Shown: one piece after another, positions 57,933 through 64,000 of the stretch
How positions within the stretch are numbered: position 1 is the first letter of the stretch
How the letters are laid out: each line of letters starts with the position of its first letter
Source: Pseudomonadota bacterium
Lineage (GTDB): Bacteria > Pseudomonadota > Gammaproteobacteria > Burkholderiales > Thiobacillaceae
Length of the DNA: 64,000 nt
Reading direction: 5' to 3'
Assembly (NCBI GenBank): GCA_021811235.1
Contig: JAJZPG010000001.1
Location: forward strand, 172,852 to 236,851
The notes under the pieces: generated by a model
Told to the model about the DNA's origin: nothing
Database searches by the model: none
What the model saw: only the letters and a program-made list of their open reading frames with translations
Translations under genes and position numbers: made by a program

Positions 57933-58009
57933 GCGCCCGTAGCTCAGCTGGATAGAGTACTTGGCTACGAACCAAGGGGTCAGGAGTTCGAATCTCTTCG
58001 GGCGCACCA
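57933..58009 (+). tRNA. tRNA-Arg(ACG)
   Basis: 77-nt cloverleaf: acceptor GCGCCCG/CGGGCGC plus encoded CCA; anticodon loop ctacgaa giving ACG (A34 read as inosine); T-loop GTTCGAATC. Follows tRNA-Ser by 58 bp. Confidence 0.96.
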
Positions 58010-58015
58010 CACATC

Positions 58016-58045
58016 AAAAAGCCCGGTCATCCGACCGGGCTTTTT
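58016..58045 (+). terminator. Terminator after tRNA-Arg
   Basis: Stem aaaaagcccggtc/gaccgggcttttt with a short loop. The remaining 140 bp up to the ABC exporter gene shows no further gene or structure. Confidence 0.9.
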
Positions 58046-58226
58046 CATGCCCGCATGCCAGCGCATGACGGCAAGGGAAGCACAAGGCATGCCCGGGCAT
58101 TAAAGAAGGCGGGCCGAGCACCGTTAAATTCGCTATCAAATCGATCATTCCGGGGCTGCGAGCCAAGTTTGCCGTAGATTTATCTTGAATAAGGACCTAG
58201 CGCTTCAGGACGTTGCGGAGGCCATC

Positions 58227-60389
58227 GTGCCGGACAGCCCCTCCCGTGATTCCGCGCCTTCCCCTGCCGGATCATCGCCCGACACCCTGCTCGAATGCCT
58301 GCTCGTGGTGGTGCAGGCGCACGGCGGCACGCTGAGCCGGCAAGCCGCGATCGACGGCCTGCCGCTGGTCAACAACCGCCTCACCCCTTCTCTGTTCCGG
58401 CGTGCCGCCAAGCGTGCCGGCTTCGCCAGCAATATCGTGCGCAAGCCGCTGGACCGGCTGAACGCCGCCCTGTTTCCAGCGGTGCTGCTGCTCGACGGCG
58501 AGGAGGCCTGCGTTCTGCTGGGCTGGAAAGACGAAGGCCGTACCGCACGGGTGATCTTTCCCGAACTGGGCCAGGCCGAAGCCGTGCTGCCCCGCGAGGA
58601 ACTGGCCGCCCGCTACGCCGGCCACGCCATTCTGGCGCGCCCCGAATTCCGCTTCGACGCACGCACCCCGGAAGTCGGCCGGGTCAAGCACCGCCACTGG
58701 TTCTGGGGCACGCTCGCCGACAACCGCCCGCTGTATCGCGACGTGCTGCTGGCGGCCTTCCTGATCAACGTGTTCGCATTGGCCCTGCCGCTGTTCAGCA
58801 TGAACGTGTACGACCGCGTGGTGCCGAACCGGGCGATCGAAACATTGTGGATGCTGTCCCTCGGCGTGGTCCTGGTGCTGGTAGCGGACGTGGTGTTGCG
58901 CACCATGCGCGGCTATTTCATCGATCTCGCCAGCAGCCGGGTCGACGTGCGCCTGTCCGCCTACATCATGGAGCGCGTGCTTGGGCTGCGCCTGGAGAAC
59001 CGGCCGCTGTCAGCCGGCTCGTTTGCCGCCAACCTGCGCTCGTTCGAGACGATCCGCGACTTCATCACCTCGGCCACGGTGACCGCCTTCATCGACCTGC
59101 CCTTCGCGCTGATCTTCCTGGTGGTCGTCGGCTGGATTTCCTGGCCCGTCATTCTGCCCATCCTGTTCGGCATGCTGCTGCTGGTGGCCTACGCGCTGAC
59201 CGTGCACAGCAAGATGCACGAACTGTCGGAGACGACCTACCGCGCCGGCGCGATGCGCAACGCGACGCTCGTCGAATCGCTGGTCGGCCTGGAGGCGATC
59301 AAGGCGCTGGGCGCCGAAAGCGTGATGCAGCGCAAGTGGGAATCCAGCGCGGCGTACCTGTCGCGCGTGGGTGCGCAGTTGCGCCTGCTGTCGTCGTCGA
59401 CCATCAACGGCGCGATGTGGGCCCAGCAATTCGTGAATGTCGCGGTGGTAGTGGTCGGCGTCTATCTGATTGCCAACAACCAGCTGACACTGGGCGGGCT
59501 GATCGCCTGCACCATGCTGGCGTCGCGCGCGATGGCGCCGATCGGCCAGGTGGCGGGCCTGCTGACCCAGTATCACAACGCTGCGACCGCACTGAAGTCG
59601 CTCGACGACATCCTGCAGCAGCCGGTCGAGCGGCCGGCGGATTCCAACTTCGTGACGCGCCAGCATTTCAGCGGCGACATCGAGTTCAAGGACGTCGATT
59701 TCAGCTATCCCGGACAGGACGTCTCCGCCCTTCGCGGCGTTTCACTGAAAATCCGCGCCGGCGAGCACGTGGCGATCCTCGGCCGCGTCGGCTCCGGCAA
59801 GACCACGCTGGAAAAGCTCATCCTCGGCCTCTACCGCCCCACCTCGGGCGCGGTGCTGGTGGACGGTGTCGACCTGCGCCAGCTGGACCCGGCCGAATTG
59901 CGCCGCAACATCGGCTACGTGCCGCAGGATGTCATGCTGTTTTACGGCAGCCTGCGCGACAATCTGACCATCTCCGCCCCCACGGCCGACGACGCTGCGG
60001 TGCTGCGCGCCGCCGAGGTGGGCGGCATCCTCGAATTCGTCAACAACCATCCGCGCGGCTTCGACATGGCCGTGGGCGAGCGCGGCGAATCGCTCTCCGG
60101 CGGCCAGCGCCAGGCGGTCGCCATCGCGCGCGCCGCCATCAATGACCCGCCGATCCTGATGATGGACGAGCCGACCGGCTCGATGGACCATTCCAGCGAA
60201 GAAGAGATCAAGCAGCGGCTGCGCGGCTTTGCCGCCGGCAAGACGCTGATCGTGGTGACCCACCGCACCTCGCTGCTCGATCTGGTCGAGCGCATCATCG
60301 TGATCGATGCCGGCAAGATCGTGGCCGATGGGCCCAAGGCTCAGGTCGTCGAAGCCTTGCGCCAGGGCCGCATCGGGAAGGCCGCATGA
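58227..60389 (+). CDS. Type I secretion ABC exporter (LapB/HlyB-like)
   Basis: A 720-residue inner-membrane ATPase that exports a large adhesin. GTG 58227 is preferred over TTG 58185 because gcggagg lies just upstream, and the size then matches LapB. Order: C39-like N-domain without catalytic Cys (about 20-145), membrane domain with five or six helices (about 165-440), and nucleotide-binding domain with Walker A 'ILGRVGSGKTTLEKLIL', signature 'ESLSGGQRQAVAIARA', Walker B 'PPILMMDEPTGSMD' and H-loop 'VTHRTSLL'. A cysteine-less C39 domain means it docks the substrate without cutting. Coupled to the adaptor gene by ATGA. Confidence 0.93.
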   Translation: MPDSPSRDSAPSPAGSSPDTLLECLLVVVQAHGGTLSRQAAIDGLPLVNNRLTPSLFRRAAKRAGFASNIVRKPLDRLNAALFPAVLLLDGEEACVLLGWKDEGRTARVIFPELGQAEAVLPREELAARYAGHAILARPEFRFDARTPEVGRVKHRHWFWGTLADNRPLYRDVLLAAFLINVFALALPLFSMNVYDRVVPNRAIETLWMLSLGVVLVLVADVVLRTMRGYFIDLASSRVDVRLSAYIMERVLGLRLENRPLSAGSFAANLRSFETIRDFITSATVTAFIDLPFALIFLVVVGWISWPVILPILFGMLLLVAYALTVHSKMHELSETTYRAGAMRNATLVESLVGLEAIKALGAESVMQRKWESSAAYLSRVGAQLRLLSSSTINGAMWAQQFVNVAVVVVGVYLIANNQLTLGGLIACTMLASRAMAPIGQVAGLLTQYHNAATALKSLDDILQQPVERPADSNFVTRQHFSGDIEFKDVDFSYPGQDVSALRGVSLKIRAGEHVAILGRVGSGKTTLEKLILGLYRPTSGAVLVDGVDLRQLDPAELRRNIGYVPQDVMLFYGSLRDNLTISAPTADDAAVLRAAEVGGILEFVNNHPRGFDMAVGERGESLSGGQRQAVAIARAAINDPPILMMDEPTGSMDHSSEEEIKQRLRGFAAGKTLIVVTHRTSLLDLVERIIVIDAGKIVADGPKAQVVEALRQGRIGKAA

Positions 60390-61801
60390 AAGCCGGCCTC
60401 TTCGCCTTCATTTCCCGCGTCGCCGACGGTTCGGCCGGCTGGTCGCGCCATGCGCGTCCGCTGCTCGACCGCGCCTTCGCGCGCTGGATCCCGCCGCGTC
60501 CCGAGGAAACGCAGGGCTGGGCCGCCGACGCCGACTGGGCCCGCCTCGATCAGGAGCCCCTGCGCGCGCGCTACCTGCTGCGGGTGATCGGGGTCATCCT
60601 GGCCGTTTTCCTGCTGTGGGCCGCGCTCGCCAGCGTCGACGAGGTCGCACGCGGCAACGGCAAGGTGATTCCCTCGCGGCAGGTACAGGTGGTGCAGGCG
60701 GTCGACGGCGGGATCATCGCGGAAATCCTGGTGCGTGAAGGCCAGCCGGTCGAGGCGGGACAGTTGCTGTTCCGCATCGACAAGACGCGGTTTGTCTCCT
60801 CGCTGCGCGAAAACCGCGTGCAATACCTGGCGCTGCTGGCCAAGGCCTCCCGTCTGCGCGCGCTGGCCGAGAACACCCCGTTCGCGCTGCCGCCCGAAGT
60901 CCTGCAGGAGAATCCCGGCCTGGCCGACGAAGAGCGCAGCATGTACGACGCGCGACGCCGTGAACTGGAGGCCCAGATCGGCATTGCGCGCCAGCAATTG
61001 GCCCAGCGCCAGCAGGAACTGGTCGAGGTGCGCTCGCGCCGCGAGCAGGCCGCACAGAGCTACGACCTCACGCTCAGGGAATTGACGATGACCAAGCCGC
61101 TCGCCGCATCGGGCGCGGTATCCGACGTCGAACTGCTCCGGCTAGAGCGCGACGTCAGCCGGTATCGCGGCGAACGCGATCAGGCTTCTGCCCAGACCGT
61201 GCGCCTGCAATCCGCCATTGCGGAAGCCTCGCGCAAGGTACAGGAGCAGGAAATCACCTTCCGCAACGAGATGCGCAACGAGCTGGCCGAGACCATGGCC
61301 AAACTCAATAGCCTGTCCGAAGGCAGCACCGCACTGAGCGATCGCGTCGAGCACGCCAGCGTGAAGTCGCCGGTGAAAGGCACCGTCAAGCGGCTGCTGG
61401 TGACGACCGTTGGCGGCGTGCTGCAACCGGGCAAGGAAATCGTGGAAATCGTGCCGACCGACGACGCCCTGCTGCTGGAAGCGCAAATCTCGCCCAAGGA
61501 CATCGCCTTCCTGCATCCCGGGCAAAAGGCGACCGTGCGTTTCACCGCATACGATTACGCGATCTACGGCGGGCTCGAAGCCGTGGTCGACCACATCGGC
61601 GCCGACACCGTCACCGATGAGGACGGCAATGCCTTCTATGTGGTGCGCGTGCGCACCTTGAAGTCGTCACTCGGTGAGGCCTTGCCGATCATCCCGGGCA
61701 TGGTGGCGGACGTGGACATCATGACCGGCCGCAAGAGCGTGCTCGCCTACCTGCTGAAGCCGGTGATCCGCGCCAAGTCCCTCGCCTTCACCGAGCGCTG
61801 A
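60386..61801 (+). CDS. Type I secretion membrane fusion protein (LapC/HlyD-like)
   Basis: A 471-residue adaptor. One N-terminal membrane helix ('LLRVIGVILAVFLLWAALASVDEVARGNGKVIPS'), a lipoyl half ('VQVVQAVDGGIIAEILVREGQPVEAGQLLFRID'), a long coiled coil (about 150-315), the second lipoyl half and a beta-barrel ('VKSPVKGTVKRLLVTTVGGVLQPGKEIVEIVP'). It connects the ABC exporter to an outer-membrane TolC-like channel, which is not encoded in the window. Confidence 0.94.
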   Translation: MKAGLFAFISRVADGSAGWSRHARPLLDRAFARWIPPRPEETQGWAADADWARLDQEPLRARYLLRVIGVILAVFLLWAALASVDEVARGNGKVIPSRQVQVVQAVDGGIIAEILVREGQPVEAGQLLFRIDKTRFVSSLRENRVQYLALLAKASRLRALAENTPFALPPEVLQENPGLADEERSMYDARRRELEAQIGIARQQLAQRQQELVEVRSRREQAAQSYDLTLRELTMTKPLAASGAVSDVELLRLERDVSRYRGERDQASAQTVRLQSAIAEASRKVQEQEITFRNEMRNELAETMAKLNSLSEGSTALSDRVEHASVKSPVKGTVKRLLVTTVGGVLQPGKEIVEIVPTDDALLLEAQISPKDIAFLHPGQKATVRFTAYDYAIYGGLEAVVDHIGADTVTDEDGNAFYVVRVRTLKSSLGEALPIIPGMVADVDIMTGRKSVLAYLLKPVIRAKSLAFTER

Positions 61802-61805
61802 CCGA

Positions 61806-62453
61806 ATGAAGCGCCCCGTTTTCGTCACCACGCGTCCGGAGCCCATCCCCCGCTGGCTGGAAGCGTTTCCCGATGCACGGGTGGTGCGCAACCAAGGAGA
61901 GAACACCGGTCTCGCCTTGCTGGCCGACGCCTCGGTGATCTGGTTGCATGTGACGGGCGAACAGCCAGCAGTAGCGGCGCTGGTCTCCGAACTGCGGCGC
62001 GCGGCGGGCAGCGTGCCGATCGTGGTGCTCTCCAACGTGCCCGAGGACGACCAGGGCCTCGCGGCGCTGGCCGCCGGCGCATCCGGCTATTGCAGTGCGC
62101 TGACCCTGCCCGCGGTGCTGCGCCAGGTCGCCGGCGTCGTCGAGCATGGCGGCGTGTGGGTCGGCCCGCAGTTGATGCAGCGCCTGATGCAGGGTCTGGC
62201 TGCGCGCAGCAGCAATGCGGCGGAATCGGCACTCGACAGCCTGAGCCAGCGCGAACGCCAGGTTGCAGTGGCCGTGGCGCGCGGCGCCACCAACAAGGAA
62301 ATCGCCCGCGTGATGCACATCACCGAGCGCACCGTGAAAGCGCACCTGAGCGCCGCCTACGAAAAACTCGGCGTGCGCGACCGCATGCAGCTCTCCCTGA
62401 TTGTCAATGGTGTCGAGAATCCGACGCACCTGGCCCAGAAAATCCCCGCCTGA
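61806..62453 (+). CDS. LuxR-family regulator with atypical receiver domain
   Basis: A 215-residue protein of NarL/LuxR layout. The C-terminal helix-turn-helix is clear: 'LSQRERQVAVAVARGATNKEIARVMHITERTVKAHLSAAYEKLGV'. The N-terminal receiver-like half ('PIVVLSNVPEDDQGLAALAAGASGYCSALTLPAVLRQV') keeps late features but the place of the phospho-accepting Asp reads 'SVIWLHVTGE', so it probably does not take phosphate in the normal way. It lies between the export genes and the adhesin gene, 4 bp after the adaptor, and may control adhesin expression. Confidence 0.88.
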   Translation: MKRPVFVTTRPEPIPRWLEAFPDARVVRNQGENTGLALLADASVIWLHVTGEQPAVAALVSELRRAAGSVPIVVLSNVPEDDQGLAALAAGASGYCSALTLPAVLRQVAGVVEHGGVWVGPQLMQRLMQGLAARSSNAAESALDSLSQRERQVAVAVARGATNKEIARVMHITERTVKAHLSAAYEKLGVRDRMQLSLIVNGVENPTHLAQKIPA

Positions 62454-62553
62454 CTGTACTTCGGTCCAATACGGAAACCGGATGGCACGCCGTTAAGTCT
62501 TGCAGATAGCCCCGGATGGGGCAGCCGAACCCTTTTCGAAAAAGAACCGCACC

Positions 62554-64000
62554 ATGGACACCACCGTCACCACGCCCCAGGCAGTCGCCACCGTCATTGC
62601 AGTTGAAGGTCAGGCATTCGCCCGCGATCCCGCCGGCCAGATGCGCCCGCTCAAGGCCGGCGACGTCCTGCTCGAAGGCGACACCGTCGTCACCGAGGCG
62701 GGCGGACAAGTCCAGCTGGCTTTCCTCGACGGCCACATGCTGACGCTGCTGCCAAACGAGCGCTTCAAGTTCACCGCCGAAACCACGTCCACGTCCCGCC
62801 CCGACGTCGCCGAAGCCAGCCTGCCGGCCGGCGAAGCCGAGCGCATCATCCAGGCACTGGAACGCGGCGAAGACATCGATGCCCAGCTCGAAGACACTGC
62901 GGCAGGTCTCGAAGGCGGCGGCAGCAACGCGGGCAATGGCTTTGTACGGCTGCTGCGGATTGTCGAAGGCACCGACTCAGCCAACATTGAACTCGAGCCT
63001 GGCGAGCCGGCGGCTGCGGCGGTTGTCGATGAACCCGAAGGCAGGACGACAGGAACTGCCAATGCAGCCGCTCCGGCTACCGGCGTGAGCAATACGTCGC
63101 CGGCAGCGAACCCTGACACGGTTGCGGGGAACGAGGACTCGCCCATAACGATCAATGTGCTGGCCAACGACATCGATGCTGACGGCAATGCGCTGAGCGT
63201 TGTCTCCGCATCGGCAACCAACGGAGTCGTCTCGGTCAATTCCGATGGGACGATGACCTATACGCCGAATCCGGACTACAACGGCACGGACAGCATCACC
63301 TACACGATAAGCGATGGCCAGGGAGGAACCGCCACATCCACGGTGGGCGTGACAGTTGCCCCCGTCAATGACCAAGCCGTCATCGACGGACAAAGTGCCG
63401 GTGCGGTGACCGAGGATTCCTCACTGACGACCGGCGGCACCCTGACCATCAGCGATACGGATGCTGGCCAGGCCAGCTTCATTGCCCAGCCTGCGACCGC
63501 CGGTGCCTACGGCATCTTCTCGATCGATGCATCCGGCAATTGGAACTATGCCCTGGACAACGCCACAGTCCAGTCCCTCGGCTCCGGGCAGACCCTGACC
63601 GAGACCTTCACTGTTGCCAGTGCAGACGGCACGACTTCGTCCGTCACGGTCACCATCAACGGCACCAACGATGCAGCTGTGATCAGTTCGGCCACCGGCA
63701 GTGTCACTGAAGACACCATCCTGACGACCGGCGGTACGCTGACGGTGACCGATGCGGATGCTGGCCAGGCCACGTTCATTGCCCAGCCTGCGACGGCTGG
63801 CGCCTACGGCACCTTCTCGATCGATGCCTCCGGAAACTGGAACTATGCACTGGACAACGCCACCGTTCAGTCCCTCGGCTCCGGGCAGACCCTGGCCGAG
63901 ACCTTCACAGTCGCTTCGGTCGATAGCACCACATCATCCGTCACGATCACCATCATCGGCACCAACGATGCAGCCGTGATCTCCAGCGGAACTGGGGCAG
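62554..64000 (+). CDS. LapA-type giant repeat adhesin, 5' part (retention module)
   Basis: The frame is open from ATG 62554 to the window end (482 codons), too long and unfinished to be in the ORF track. The N-terminal retention module ('VIAVEGQAFARDPAGQMRPLKAGDVLLEGDTVVT', residues 14-47) plugs the outer-membrane pore during type I export. 'EDTAAGLEG' at about 113-121 has the TAAG site cut by LapG-type proteases. A linker leads to a cadherin-like domain ('NEDSPITINVLANDIDADGNALSVVSA') and then repeats of 99 residues ('GGTLTISDTDAGQ', 'FSIDASGNWNYALDNATVQSL'), VCBS-type. It is the exporter's evident cargo. Confidence 0.93.
   Translation, partial: MDTTVTTPQAVATVIAVEGQAFARDPAGQMRPLKAGDVLLEGDTVVTEAGGQVQLAFLDGHMLTLLPNERFKFTAETTSTSRPDVAEASLPAGEAERIIQALERGEDIDAQLEDTAAGLEGGGSNAGNGFVRLLRIVEGTDSANIELEPGEPAAAAVVDEPEGRTTGTANAAAPATGVSNTSPAANPDTVAGNEDSPITINVLANDIDADGNALSVVSASATNGVVSVNSDGTMTYTPNPDYNGTDSITYTISDGQGGTATSTVGVTVAPVNDQAVIDGQSAGAVTEDSSLTTGGTLTISDTDAGQASFIAQPATAGAYGIFSIDASGNWNYALDNATVQSLGSGQTLTETFTVASADGTTSSVTVTINGTNDAAVISSATGSVTEDTILTTGGTLTVTDADAGQATFIAQPATAGAYGTFSIDASGNWNYALDNATVQSLGSGQTLAETFTVASVDSTTSSVTITIIGTNDAAVISSGTGA
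63373..64000 (+). repeat. 297-bp in-frame repeats (VCBS-type) in the adhesin gene
   Basis: Two full units start at about 63373 and 63670, and a third at about 63967 runs off the window; unit length is 297 bp (99 codons). The DNA is highly similar between units, more than the amino-acid need would require, pointing to recent expansion. Confidence 0.85.

Noticed and set aside
63373-64000. CRISPR-like array suggested by regular repeats
   Set aside because: Units are 297 bp, in frame, and code for adhesin domains; there are no short repeats with unique spacers or cas genes.

Overview
The window is a GC-rich chromosomal segment of a Gram-negative betaproteobacterium. Evidence is the housekeeping order thrS-infC-rpmI-rplT-pheS-pheT-ihfA-merR-tRNA-Pro, lipoproteins with lipoboxes, an MCE/Mla-type lipid transport operon, and a pair of YeeE/YedE sulfur-compound permeases. 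The overall look fits a Thiobacillus/Sulfuricella-type sulfur oxidiser, but genus is an inference. Almost every gene is ordinary core DNA; the AT-richer islands (about 2.36-3.2 kb and 39.3-40.0 kb) and several small repeats are the accessory component.

Layout. 1-2.4 kb: 3' part of selO, a lipoprotein and a DUF6499/DUF2285-like protein. 2.5-3.1 kb: low-GC orphan with a HEPN-like RxxxxH motif. 3.2-3.8 kb: sodB. 3.9-12.0 kb (minus strand): tRNA-Val, thrS, infC, rpmI, rplT, pheS, pheT, ihfA, merR, tRNA-Pro, with a 270-bp MITE-like element between merR and tRNA-Pro. 12.1-18 kb (minus): Ycf46-type AAA+ ATPase, thpR, ispF, ispD, ftsK. 18-20 kb: trxB, Smr protein, bcp. 20.3-28 kb: DinG/YoaA-type helicase, alpha/beta hydrolase, GGDEF-EAL protein, UbiB, phasin-like protein. 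28.1-33.1 kb: NlpC/P60 protein, secreted protein, then a Fur-box-preceded iron ABC operon fbpABC. 33.1-37.6 kb: hybrid histidine kinase, DUF302 protein, HIT-superfamily phosphorylase. 37.7-40.1 kb: nucleotidyltransferase plus small protein, a RAYT (Y1) transposase, a duplicated 5' fragment of it, and a low-GC membrane protein between inverted copies of the RAYT end sequence. 40.1-44.5 kb (minus): SH3 protein, M48 peptidase, CHASE2-adenylate cyclase and class II cAMP phosphodiesterase. 44.7-47.5 kb: MlaE-like permease, a P-loop-less ABC-ATPase relative, MCE protein, lipoprotein. 47.6-49.2 kb: two YeeE/YedE halves and a periplasmic SCP2-like protein. 49.3-57.7 kb: slyD-like PPIase, pgi, DUF4139 protein, HDOD protein, PolB-like exonuclease, rlmD, lysC. 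57.8-58.0 kb: tRNA-Ser(GCU) and tRNA-Arg(ACG). 58.2-64 kb: Lap-type type I secretion: LapB-like ABC exporter, LapC-like adaptor, LuxR-type regulator, and the 5' end of a giant repeat adhesin with a LapG-type TAAG site that runs off the window.

How the genes work together: the translation cluster makes translation factors, ribosomal proteins and synthetases. fbpABC imports ferric iron. The cyclase and phosphodiesterase could form a local cAMP make/break pair. The MCE operon moves lipids across the envelope. The Lap genes export and retain a biofilm adhesin, with the GGDEF-EAL and HDOD proteins as plausible c-di-GMP-related neighbours. Most points of interest are non-standard starts, leader hairpins, a degenerate ATPase, and repeat insertions that change coding ends.
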